From assembly GCF_014117425.1 (NCBI RefSeq), contig NZ_CP059725.1:3174001-3238000 (forward strand): DNA of 64,000 bases. Reading direction: 5' to 3'. Source of the stretch: Bartonella sp. HY038. GTDB taxonomy: Bacteria; Pseudomonadota; Alphaproteobacteria; Rhizobiales; Rhizobiaceae. Below the pieces are notes generated by a model. It searched no databases. It saw nothing but the letters and a program-made list of their open reading frames with translations, and was not told the DNA's origin. Shown piece after piece: positions 27,740 to 36,716 of the stretch (position 1 is its first letter; every line of letters starts with the position of its first letter). The translations under genes and the position numbers were made by a program.

Positions 27740-28459
27740 TTGGTATATTGGGGATTTATATCTTATTCTCCCAATGACAATGGCATTGATTATACCAATC
27801 AGGTTGGTGGCCGATTAAAGGACGAAATGAGCAGCGAAGGCTATTTATTGCCATTACCTATTTTTGATAATCAATCGCTAAAACACGAATTATTATCGCT
27901 GTTTGAACAAAGCTATGATGGTGGTTATTTAAATGACTATAAGGATATTTATCAACGGTTAAACCTGTTGCTAAGGCTCTTTGCTTTAGACGATAGTATT
28001 GCACTAGACGAGGAAAAATTACATGTTTCATGCAATCAATGGATTCATATTCTGATTAAAAAACCGCTTGCCTATGATAATCAATTAGATTGCGGTGACG
28101 TGTTTCACCATAAGGGTGAATCCTATCCAATAAAAGCTATTTTAACATGGAGCCTTTTATATTTAAGCGACATTGCCCCGATAAATCATCAGGTCGATAT
28201 TGACTACTTAAAATCTGATATGAAAATTTATCAATCCTTAGAAGCACGTGGCTGCGATACGACAAGTTGGAAAGACGGGGTGCGAGGGCAGCAAACAAAA
28301 CAAATCGGCAAATTATGCCGAAAACAAATGGATTATATGCAAATGAAACTGCAAAACATTCAAACCTATCGCAACAATATATCAGAATTAATTTCTTTGG
28401 CTCAACATAATTTACCTGATGATAAAGATTTGCCGGCTTTGTATAACATTTTGAAGTAA
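27740..28459 (+). CDS. Unknown protein, probably with a frameshifted 5' end
   Basis: A 239-residue frame with no family I recognise. It is acidic, has FISYSPNDNGIDYTNQVGGR near its start and a helical C-terminal half. The first codon is TTG without a ribosome site. By contrast, an ATG at 27720 with ACGAGGT upstream opens another frame (MQETSYIWYIGD...) that stops after 32 codons. Adding one base to the G run at 27750-27753 would join the two frames as YIWYIGGFISYSPND, so the true gene probably starts at 27720 or 27705 and has lost one base here. Either a real frameshift or a sequencing error. Small cytosolic protein of unknown role. Confidence 0.6.
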   Translation: MVYWGFISYSPNDNGIDYTNQVGGRLKDEMSSEGYLLPLPIFDNQSLKHELLSLFEQSYDGGYLNDYKDIYQRLNLLLRLFALDDSIALDEEKLHVSCNQWIHILIKKPLAYDNQLDCGDVFHHKGESYPIKAILTWSLLYLSDIAPINHQVDIDYLKSDMKIYQSLEARGCDTTSWKDGVRGQQTKQIGKLCRKQMDYMQMKLQNIQTYRNNISELISLAQHNLPDDKDLPALYNILK

Positions 28460-28651
28460 CTGCCTCTAGTCAAATAAAACGTATATTAATTAAGAACGCT
28501 AAAATCACCGTCATTTTGCAATAGATAATTGAAGCTTTTTTAAATAGCTATTGATTGTTATAAATTTTGTTTGGGAAAGATGAAAAATACTTATTGCAAT
28601 TTATAAATGCCAAGTTAGTCTTGATTTATCTAAAAATCTAAGCGGGGGTTT

Positions 28652-30073
28652 ATGGTTTCTATTGAAAAAATTGAGCAAATAGCACCGGATCAAGCCTCGC
28701 TTGCCGCGGCCTCAAAACTGCGTAAAGCCTCCAAATGGCCAACTCTTGCCTGTGATGATGGCGGATTGGTATGGGGCGAGTGTCAGGGGTCTGGTTCCAC
28801 GCCTTATCGCACTGTATTTTGCGAAAGTGATATGGGGTATAAGTGCAATTGTCCAAGCCGTAAATTTCCGTGTAAACACAGTCTGGCAATCATGTGGATG
28901 CGGGCGGAAACCCCAACGCAATTTGTAGAGGCCGAACGCCCCGACTGGGTAAGCGATTGGCTATCGCGCCGGCGTGGCCCATCAACCGCTGCAAAAGCTG
29001 GCAGTGACAAAGCCGATGATAAGCCAAAGCCAAAACTTTCTGCTGATCTTGCCAGTTTGGATATTGAAAAGCCATTAGATCCTGAAGATGCTGCAAAGGC
29101 TGCCAAACGCTCGGCTGATGCGCGCGAGCGTAGCCGAAAACAGCGTGAAAAATTGGTGGGCGATGGTTTAGACGCGCTTGATATTTGGCTTAATGACCAA
29201 ATATCGCGGGGGCTTAATGGTTTTGATGTGCGCGCAATTAGTGATTGCCGTATATTGGCAGCCCGCCTTGTTGATGCCAAAGCTGGCGGCCTTGCAAGTC
29301 GGGTTGACCAATTATCCAGTGCAATTTTTGGCCTAAATGAAGCATTGCGCGCTGATTTTGCTTTAAAGCAGTTGGGCGTGCTGCATATTATTGCCATGGC
29401 CTATCGCAATCGTGAAGCATTGCCACCACTACTCTATAGTGATCTTTTGGAAACCATTGGCTGGAATGTTGAAAAAGAAGCTTTACTGCAAGATGCGCAA
29501 GCTTTGCGCATTAAAGCCGATTGGCAAGTGGTTGGTGCAAGCAGTGTTGTGCAGCCCGATAAATTGCGCCGTAATGAAATATGGTTGATTGGCAAAGATA
29601 GCAATGATCAATGGCAAAAGGCAGTCTTATTAGACTTTTTTCCGTTAAGCGTTGGCTCAGTCGGTTTGGCTTTTGCGGTTGGAGATTGTTTTTCAGCCGA
29701 GCTCGTGTTTTACCCTTCGCCCGTGCCAAGGCGCGCATTAATTGCAGAACAAAGCAGCGCAACCCAAACGCGGGCAAGTTTAACCGCCAGTGGACAAGAT
29801 TTACAACAAAGCTTTAACGATTACCAACAGGCGTTAACTTTGAAGCCATGGCTCACCCAAGATTTGCTGATGGCTGATAATGTGCATCTTTACCAAAAAA
29901 ATGATGGGCTTTATGTGGTGGGTGAAAAAATTTGTTTACCTGTTCATAAAGATAGTATTGATGAAATGCGCTTGCTTGGCGGTGTTGGTGCTTTCACGCT
30001 ATTTGCGCTTTGGGATGGCACATGGCTGCGCGCACTATCAGCGCAAACGACTATCGGGCTTTGGAGGGCATGA
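28652..30073 (+). CDS. SWIM zinc-finger protein, first gene of the MoxR-VWA cluster
   Basis: A 473-residue protein with an N-terminal SWIM zinc finger, CNCPSRKFPCKH (Cys65, Cys67, Cys74, His76), matching CxCx(n)CxH. SWIM domains bind DNA or protein. Between residues about 105 and 175 is a charged, low-complexity linker (KAGSDKADDKPKPKLSAD). The remainder is a globular domain of unknown type, conserved in proteins that accompany DUF5691, MoxR, DUF5682 and VWA genes. The ATG has CGGGGG upstream. The stop is 4 bases before the DUF5691 start, so the two are co-translated. Probably the substrate- or nucleic-acid-recognition part of the system; that is inference. Confidence 0.88.
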   Translation: MVSIEKIEQIAPDQASLAAASKLRKASKWPTLACDDGGLVWGECQGSGSTPYRTVFCESDMGYKCNCPSRKFPCKHSLAIMWMRAETPTQFVEAERPDWVSDWLSRRRGPSTAAKAGSDKADDKPKPKLSADLASLDIEKPLDPEDAAKAAKRSADARERSRKQREKLVGDGLDALDIWLNDQISRGLNGFDVRAISDCRILAARLVDAKAGGLASRVDQLSSAIFGLNEALRADFALKQLGVLHIIAMAYRNREALPPLLYSDLLETIGWNVEKEALLQDAQALRIKADWQVVGASSVVQPDKLRRNEIWLIGKDSNDQWQKAVLLDFFPLSVGSVGLAFAVGDCFSAELVFYPSPVPRRALIAEQSSATQTRASLTASGQDLQQSFNDYQQALTLKPWLTQDLLMADNVHLYQKNDGLYVVGEKICLPVHKDSIDEMRLLGGVGAFTLFALWDGTWLRALSAQTTIGLWRA

Positions 30074-30077
30074 TTAA

Positions 30078-31538
30078 ATGACGGATTTTTCCCCCCACCT
30101 TTTAGCGCAATCCTTTATGTTAGGCACAGCAAGGCGGCCGGTAAAAGACAATGATCTGCCGCTATTGGTTGACAAAACAGCAAATATGGACACACGCCAA
30201 TTGGCAGCTTTTGCCCTTGCTACACAGGCTTTGCGCTTTGAGCCGCCAAGCTTGATTGATGACTTACAAGGCTTTGAACCATTAGCGCAAACATGGCCTT
30301 TTATGTCGACGCAAAGCCGCCGCGCTTTATTATCTTTTCTTGACAAAAATTCTGCAGATAGCAAACTTGCAGAAGCAGCTGCGATGCTGATTGATTATTT
30401 TCAGATTAGCCCTCACCCTTTTGATTTTTTAAAACTATCAAATTTTGCAAAATCTCACGCTGCTATGCTGGGTCCTAATTACCAAAAACTTTGCGGCGTT
30501 GAAGACGGCGGTAAAATTGACGAAATCCATTCTGAAGACGATTGGCAAACTGCCTCACCTTCAGCAAAAGTAAGGTATTTTTCTAAATTACGCTGGCGTG
30601 ATCCTAAGGCTGGACTAGAGTTTTTAGAAAAATATTTTTCTTCTCAACCTGCAAATATTCGCTACAGTTTGTTAGGGCACATGAGTGCTTATCTTAGTGA
30701 AATTGACCGACCATTTTTAGAGGGACTGTCTACAGATCGATCTGTTCATGTGAGACAAGAAGCTGAAAAGCTAATTAAAGATTTACACATGACAACTTTG
30801 CTTAATGACAGAAATAACCAGCTTATCAAATCGATTGCAGTTGAAAAAAAAGGTTTTATAAAACGCCGTAGGACTTTAGCACTTGATTCAGCAACAGCAC
30901 AGAAAATGAAGATAGCAAACAATGGGACTCCGTATGGGGTTATTCAAGACTTTCGCCATATTTCACTAAATGCGTTGATCGAAGCTTTGGATTTTGAGAG
31001 CGTTGAAAGTCTATTTGAAGCGGCCAAAGATGATGAAGCGCTTATTATTGGTTTTGCCGTTAGTGCTTTTGTCCATCAAGAATTTACTGCATTAAAAAAT
31101 AGCGCCCATCTTTTGCCTGCTGATTTATGGCAGCATTTTTTATGCTTTCCAAGTTATAATATAGCTATCGAAAGCGATGATGAAATCGAATTTTATATTG
31201 AAAATTTATTTCATCCTGAAAAAATGACATCACCTCTATTACCTGATCACTTAAGCCATCTCTACACAATTATAAAAAAACCTTTACCAGTTGAAAAATT
31301 TGAGGCCTTAGACCAATCGGGACTGCTAGACCAATATATCAAAGATACATTAGAGCTAGAAGAAGAAGAAAGAAAAGTTTCTTTTCAACGTATGATGCAT
31401 GCTTTTGCAGCATTAACTCCACCTCAATCCTTATCAATTTTAAAAAAATATATTGACAAATGTCCTTATGAATATGTGGACAATGTTCAATATTATACCA
31501 AATTTGCGACAGCCATAGCAAAGGATGCAGCCCAATGA
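30078..31538 (+). CDS. DUF5691 helical-repeat protein
   Basis: A 486-residue protein of the DUF5691 type: an N-terminal LLAQSFMLGTARRPV segment, then HEAT-like helices including WRDPKAGLEFLEKYF near residue 174 and DRSVHVRQEAEKLIKDL near 225. Such alpha-solenoids usually make protein contacts. It lies 4 bases after the SWIM gene, and its last bases overlap the MoxR start (ATGA). From about 30360 to the end the DNA is visibly richer in A+T than the first 280 bases and the flanking genes, which suggests faster divergence or recombination within the gene. No catalytic motif is seen. Confidence 0.82.
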   Translation: MTDFSPHLLAQSFMLGTARRPVKDNDLPLLVDKTANMDTRQLAAFALATQALRFEPPSLIDDLQGFEPLAQTWPFMSTQSRRALLSFLDKNSADSKLAEAAAMLIDYFQISPHPFDFLKLSNFAKSHAAMLGPNYQKLCGVEDGGKIDEIHSEDDWQTASPSAKVRYFSKLRWRDPKAGLEFLEKYFSSQPANIRYSLLGHMSAYLSEIDRPFLEGLSTDRSVHVRQEAEKLIKDLHMTTLLNDRNNQLIKSIAVEKKGFIKRRRTLALDSATAQKMKIANNGTPYGVIQDFRHISLNALIEALDFESVESLFEAAKDDEALIIGFAVSAFVHQEFTALKNSAHLLPADLWQHFLCFPSYNIAIESDDEIEFYIENLFHPEKMTSPLLPDHLSHLYTIIKKPLPVEKFEALDQSGLLDQYIKDTLELEEEERKVSFQRMMHAFAALTPPQSLSILKKYIDKCPYEYVDNVQYYTKFATAIAKDAAQ

Positions 31539-32614
31539 GTGAGCAATTAAGAAAGAATGCCGAAAATCTTTATGCCCATGAGCTTGAAGCTTTACGCAAG
31601 GATGATGACCGTTCGCGTCCACCAGGTTGGCTTATGTCACCCAATGCTGTCGTTGATTATTTAATGGGCGGCACAACCAAGGACGGCACAGAAATTTCAC
31701 CCAAATATATTGGTAATCGCCGTTTGATGGAAACCGCCGTTGCAACTCTTGCTACCGATCGCGCTTTGCTGCTGCTTGGCATGCCCGGCACGGCAAAAAG
31801 TTGGGTATCGGAGCATTTAGCGGCAGCAATTTCAGGTTCATCAGAGCGTTTGGTGCAATGCACAGCCGGAACCGATGAAAATCAGCTTCGTTATAGCTGG
31901 AATTATGCCATGCTTTTGGCCCATGGCCCATCGCAAGAAGCCTTGGTGCGCACGCCGGTTTTACGTGCGATGACGGAAGGAACCTTGGTACGCCTTGAAG
32001 AGCTAACCCGTATGGGATCAGATGTTCAAGATACACTTATCACTTTACTTTCAGAAAAAACACTGCCTGTTCCTGAACTTGATTTTGCTTTTTCAGCTAA
32101 GCAAGGTTTTAATGTTATCGCCACCGCTAATAATCGCGATAAAGGCGTTAATGAATTATCATCAGCATTAAAGCGCCGTTTCAATGTGGTGGTTTTACCC
32201 GCCCCTGCCACGATTGAAGAAGAAACCGCTATTGTCACCAAACGAGTTGGCGAAATTGGTGGCGGCTTAAAACTGCCAGAAATTGAACCTGCGGCGGAAG
32301 AAATCAGCCGTATTGTTACAATTTTCCGCGAATTGCGTGAAGGCCAAACCCTTAATGGCAAGCTAAAACTTAAAACTGTTAGCGGTTCACTTTCTACAGC
32401 TGAGGCTATTTCGGTTGGCATATCGGCTTGGGCACAAGCAGGACATTTTGGCTCTGGCCGTGTTGATGCGGTGAGCCTTGCTGGTAATCTTGTCGGCGCT
32501 ATTGTTAAAGACCCCGGTGCCGATAGTGTAGCGCTTCAAGAATATATGGAAAATGTCGTGCGCACACGGAAAAATTGGGATGATCTTTATACCGCTTTGC
32601 GCGATGTCGCATAA
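31535..32614 (+). CDS. MoxR-type AAA+ ATPase
   Basis: A 359-residue AAA+ ATPase of the MoxR group. Walker A is GMPGTAKS (residues 82-89), Walker B region is LVRLEELTRM near 150, and sensor 1 is VIATANNRD near 194. MoxR proteins form hexamers that work with VWA-domain partners to remodel or activate other proteins or insert metals. Start overlaps the DUF5691 stop as ATGA. The VWA partner is two genes downstream. This is the motor of the cluster. Confidence 0.93.
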   Translation: MSEQLRKNAENLYAHELEALRKDDDRSRPPGWLMSPNAVVDYLMGGTTKDGTEISPKYIGNRRLMETAVATLATDRALLLLGMPGTAKSWVSEHLAAAISGSSERLVQCTAGTDENQLRYSWNYAMLLAHGPSQEALVRTPVLRAMTEGTLVRLEELTRMGSDVQDTLITLLSEKTLPVPELDFAFSAKQGFNVIATANNRDKGVNELSSALKRRFNVVVLPAPATIEEETAIVTKRVGEIGGGLKLPEIEPAAEEISRIVTIFRELREGQTLNGKLKLKTVSGSLSTAEAISVGISAWAQAGHFGSGRVDAVSLAGNLVGAIVKDPGADSVALQEYMENVVRTRKNWDDLYTALRDVA

Positions 32615-32724
32615 TTTTGCGAGCCATTTTTTAAAAAAGCTCACAAAACCAAAGAATAAAAAGCATCTATGCTTTGTGAGTTTTGAAATCTTGAAATGAA
32701 CGAAGTATAACTAGGTTGGATTAT

Positions 32725-35154
32725 ATGGATAAGCGCGTTCATCTTTTTGGTATTAGACACCATGGGCCAGGGTCTGCGGCAAGCCTTTTGCATGCGCTTA
32801 ATACCCTTGATCCGGTCGTGGTGTTGATTGAAGGGCCACCAGAGGCCAATAATCTTATCCATTTTGCCAATTATAAAGGCATGACACCGCCATTGGCATT
32901 GCTCATTTATGATGCCGAAAATCCTGCGCAATCCGTATTTTACCCCTTCGCCGCCTATTCACCTGAATGGCAAGCCATGCGCTGGGCGCTTGACCACGGT
33001 AAAGAAGTTCGTTTCATTGATTTGCCGGTTGGCATGTCTTTTGCCCTTTATGAAAAATATAAGCAAAAAGCTACTGATAAAGCTGCAAAAGAAGATGAAA
33101 GCGAAGATAAAAATAACCAACATGGTGATGAGAATGGTGATGAAGCCCAAAATGCCGAACTTCTCACCTCCCCAACCATAAGCGATGACAAACGAGAGAT
33201 TAATGATCCATTAGAATTGCTAGCCAAGCTTGCTGGTTATGATGATGGTGAAAGTTGGTGGAATGCTCTTATTGAAGAGCGCGGTGCGGCTAGTGATGTT
33301 TTTCCTGCCATTACCCAAGCAATGAGCGCGTTACGCAATGAAATCGGCTTTTCGTTAGAGCGTAGTCCAATGGCAGTTGAGCGCGAGCAGATGCGTGAAG
33401 CCCATATGCGGCTTGAAATTGCCAAAGCGATCAAAGAAAATAATGGCGAAATTGCCGTTATTTGCGGTGCATGGCACGTGCCGGCTTTGGCTGAAAAACA
33501 TGCTCAATCCGCTGATAGAGATTGTTTAAAAGGTTTAAAGCCAATAAAAACTGCAGCAACATGGGCACCGTGGAGCGAAACACGATTAGCAACTGGTTCT
33601 GGCTATGGCGCAGGTGTTGCCGCACCCGGTTGGTATGGTCATTTATGGTCAAAATATAAGGGCGATCAAAATGTCGATGCGGCAGAGCTTGCCTCCCATT
33701 GGCAAGCACAAGTTGGGCGTTTATTACGCGACCAAGGTTTTTCTGGCGCAACGGCATCGGTGATTGAAGCGGCAAGGCTTGCCCTAACCCTTGCCACGTT
33801 ACATGGCCGCAGCATTCCTGATATTGATGATATGCGTGATGCTAGCCTTGCCGCTCTTTGCCAAGGCGAAGCTGCTGCATTCCACCTCATTGATAAAAAG
33901 CTATTTGTTGGTGAAAAAATTGGTAGCCTTGATGACAGCGTGCCGCAATTACCATTGATGGAAGATTTGCAACGCTGGCAAAAAAAGACAAGACTAAAGC
34001 CTGAAGCTTTAGATAGCGATATATCGGTTGATTTGCGCAGTGAGGCGGGGCTTATTAAATCAACTTTGTTGCATCGCCTTAATCTTATTGAAGTGCCGTG
34101 GGGTCAGTTAACTGCAAGCTCCGCCGGACGCGGTACATTTCGCGAGCAATGGCGGTTGCGTTGGCAGCCAGAATTATCAGTCGCTCTTGCTGAAGCCATG
34201 GTCTATGGCGTAACCATTGAAATGGCATCAGCCAATGCTGCTATTGCCAAAGCACGCGCTAGCCAAGCGATTGGCGAACTTGCAAAAATTGTTGAGGGCT
34301 GCTTACTTGCCGATTTGCCTCAAGCGGCGGAGATTATTATTGCTCGCTTACAAGAAGTTGCAGTTGTTGATAGCGATATTGGCAGTTTGATGAAGGCTAT
34401 ACCACCGCTTGTTTCTGTATTGCGTTACGGCACAGCACGGCGCATTCCTGAAAATGAATTGCGTAAATTGGTCGAAACACTGCTAAATGAAATCCACGTT
34501 AATCTTGAAATGGCGGTTCGCAATTTAAACGAGGATGAAGCAAGCGCACTTGCCGATATTATCGCTGATCTTGATCCAGCAATCAGCCAATTTGACAATA
34601 AAACTATTTTAGAAAATTGGGTTTTCACCTTAACAAAAATCATTAGCCACGACATGACAAGCCCTGCCATTGCTGGTCGGGTTTTACGGCTTTTGCATGA
34701 ACGCGGAGCCTTGGAGCAAACAGTCGTTGCAACGCATTTTTCTCGCCATTTAACCCCGCCGATTGCACCACAAGATGCAGGGCTTTTTCTGGAAAGTTTT
34801 CTATCGGGGTCGCCTGAAATTTTGTTGCAAGATACCCATCTTATTGCGCTGGTCAATGAATGGCTGCTGCAAATTGACGAGTCGATCTTTATCGAATTAC
34901 TACCGATTATTCGCCGCGGCTTTAGTGATTTTGATGCCATTGCTCGCCGTCGTTTAACCGCACTTGTTAAAACAGCAGCTGTGCAAAGTTCAACGCCAGA
35001 AAATTTTGCCCAACAAGGGCAAAATGTGTCAAAGGATGATAACGCAGCTTCCAATGTGACAGAAGCGTTTTATGCGGCTCTTCCCTTATTGGAAACCATT
35101 CTTGGTCTGCAAAAAGACACGATAGCCCGCAATAATAAGGGAGAAAGCCAATGA
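32725..35154 (+). CDS. DUF5682 protein with a TraB/ChaN-like N-terminal domain
   Basis: A protein of 809 residues. The N-terminal region has FGIRHHGPGSAAS (residues 8-20), VVVLIEGPPEA (31-41) and ICGAWHVPALAE near 245. These GxxH and Glu motifs recall the TraB/TIKI/ChaN/EreA hydrolase superfamily, where they bind metal; that relation is inferred from motif pattern only. Between residues about 112 and 155 is a very acidic, Lys- and Glu-rich insertion. The rest is helical. The frame is open from a TTG at 32716, but the ATG at 32725 is the likelier start. It follows MoxR after 110 bases containing a weak hairpin and overlaps the VWA gene by ATGA. Probably the enzymatic effector of the cluster. 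Confidence 0.85.
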   Translation: MDKRVHLFGIRHHGPGSAASLLHALNTLDPVVVLIEGPPEANNLIHFANYKGMTPPLALLIYDAENPAQSVFYPFAAYSPEWQAMRWALDHGKEVRFIDLPVGMSFALYEKYKQKATDKAAKEDESEDKNNQHGDENGDEAQNAELLTSPTISDDKREINDPLELLAKLAGYDDGESWWNALIEERGAASDVFPAITQAMSALRNEIGFSLERSPMAVEREQMREAHMRLEIAKAIKENNGEIAVICGAWHVPALAEKHAQSADRDCLKGLKPIKTAATWAPWSETRLATGSGYGAGVAAPGWYGHLWSKYKGDQNVDAAELASHWQAQVGRLLRDQGFSGATASVIEAARLALTLATLHGRSIPDIDDMRDASLAALCQGEAAAFHLIDKKLFVGEKIGSLDDSVPQLPLMEDLQRWQKKTRLKPEALDSDISVDLRSEAGLIKSTLLHRLNLIEVPWGQLTASSAGRGTFREQWRLRWQPELSVALAEAMVYGVTIEMASANAAIAKARASQAIGELAKIVEGCLLADLPQAAEIIIARLQEVAVVDSDIGSLMKAIPPLVSVLRYGTARRIPENELRKLVETLLNEIHVNLEMAVRNLNEDEASALADIIADLDPAISQFDNKTILENWVFTLTKIISHDMTSPAIAGRVLRLLHERGALEQTVVATHFSRHLTPPIAPQDAGLFLESFLSGSPEILLQDTHLIALVNEWLLQIDESIFIELLPIIRRGFSDFDAIARRRLTALVKTAAVQSSTPENFAQQGQNVSKDDNAASNVTEAFYAALPLLETILGLQKDTIARNNKGESQ

Positions 35155-36323
35155 CCTTGAGCGACCAACAAAGACGCTGGCAATTGGCCTTAGGTAGCGA
35201 TGACGAAAATCGTGATTTATTAAGCAAGAGCGATCAAAGACTGGATTTAGCCCTAAGCGCTCTTTACGGCAATGGCGAAACAACAAAAAAAGGCAAAGGC
35301 GGCCTTGGTGGTTCGATGCCGCGCGTTGCCAATTGGCTTGGTGATGTACGCGAATTTTTTCCAACGCCAGTGGTGCAACTGATCCAGCGTGATGCCTTTA
35401 AACGGCTTAATCTAACCGCTATGATGCTAGAGCCAGAATTCTTAACCACTTTGGAAGCCGATGTGCATCTTGTCGCCGACCTTATCTCCCTGCGCGGTGT
35501 TATTCCCGATAAAACCAAAGATACCGCACGGCAAGTGGTTAAAAAAGTGGTCGATGAATTGATGAAACAGCTTGAGCAAAAGACTACCGAAACCATTCGC
35601 GGGGCAGTGCAACGCGGCGCAAGGACACGGCGTCCGCGCTTTGCCGATATTGATTGGCCACGTACCATTAATGCTAATCTTCGCCATTGGCAAAAAGACT
35701 TTAACACAATTGTACCGGAAACTTTAATTGGCTTTCGCCGTCAGTCACGCAAATTGGCGGATCTTGACAATGTCATCTTATGCGTTGATCAATCTGGTTC
35801 AATGGCAAGCTCGGTGGTGTATGCATCTATCTTTGCCGCCGTCATGGCAAGCTTGCCGGTTATTCGCACCCAACTTGTCTGTTTTGATACAGCTATCCTT
35901 GATTTAACCGAGCAATTGCAAGATCCGGTTGAAGTGCTCTTTGGTGTGCAATTGGGCGGCGGCACCGATATTAATATGGCGCTTGGCTATTGTGCGGATC
36001 TTATTGAACAACCGGCAAAAACCCATCTTGTACTCATTACCGACCTTTATGAAGGCGGCAACGCCCAACAAATGCTCGCGCGTGCAGCAGAGCTCAAACG
36101 CTCTGGCGTTAATCTTATTGTGCTGCTGGCATTATCAGATGATGGCAAGCCATCTTATGACCATCAACATGCCCAAAGCCTTGCCGCGATGGATTGTCCA
36201 GTCTTTGCCTGTACGCCGGACCGTTTTCCCTCATTAATGGCCGCAGCCTTGCAAAGACAGGACTTAAACCAATGGGCTGAAGCCAACGATATTGCACCAC
36301 TTATTGACCAAAGCGCGCATTAA
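35151..36323 (+). CDS. VWA/MIDAS-domain protein of the MoxR cluster
   Basis: A 390-residue protein whose C-terminal half is a von Willebrand factor A domain (CoxE-like). The MIDAS residues are intact: DQSGSMAS (from residue 213), GGTDINMAL with the Thr, and VLITDLYEGG with the Asp. The N-terminal half is helical with a basic stretch (RGARTRRPRFAD). It overlaps the preceding gene by ATGA and is the last gene of the five-gene unit. VWA proteins of this type bind MoxR ATPases and present substrates in a metal-dependent way. Cytosolic, no signal peptide. Confidence 0.92.
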   Translation: MTLSDQQRRWQLALGSDDENRDLLSKSDQRLDLALSALYGNGETTKKGKGGLGGSMPRVANWLGDVREFFPTPVVQLIQRDAFKRLNLTAMMLEPEFLTTLEADVHLVADLISLRGVIPDKTKDTARQVVKKVVDELMKQLEQKTTETIRGAVQRGARTRRPRFADIDWPRTINANLRHWQKDFNTIVPETLIGFRRQSRKLADLDNVILCVDQSGSMASSVVYASIFAAVMASLPVIRTQLVCFDTAILDLTEQLQDPVEVLFGVQLGGGTDINMALGYCADLIEQPAKTHLVLITDLYEGGNAQQMLARAAELKRSGVNLIVLLALSDDGKPSYDHQHAQSLAAMDCPVFACTPDRFPSLMAAALQRQDLNQWAEANDIAPLIDQSAH

Positions 36324-36716
36324 AATCCTTTAATACTATTATATGATTAAACGATTGCGCAAAAAATTATTGGGAAATTTAATTGAGGCTGTATTGATGT
36401 AATTATAGCCATATTAGTTGCACGAATATATTGGCTCAGTAATAACGCCTAAAATTTGACCATCTATCATCACGGTAAATGATAAAAGGATGGTGTATGG
36501 TTTTCAAATAGGTAATCCTATTGAAAAATATTATCTTCATTCAAACAAATTGAAAATTCTCTGGCATTATGGAGCAAATGGTATAGGCTAAAATGCGTGT
36601 CTAACAAATTTGTTGGCATCCATTTTACATGAAGCTTATCAAGGCTAATTTTAAATAGCTGCAAAGGTTGGATTGCATAAATAAAATTAATTAAAATTAA
36701 CAAAAAAGGGAAAACC
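36324..36716. other. Intergenic region after the MoxR-VWA cluster
   Basis: About 390 AT-rich bases before the deacetylase gene. I see no clear terminator, repeat or ORF I can support; the promoter of the next operon should lie here. Confidence 0.5.

Noticed and set aside
28652..36323. Reading the MoxR-VWA locus as CoxDE, NorQD or CobST
   Set aside because: No CO dehydrogenase, nitric oxide reductase or cobaltochelatase genes are near, and SWIM, DUF5691 and DUF5682 do not belong to those systems.
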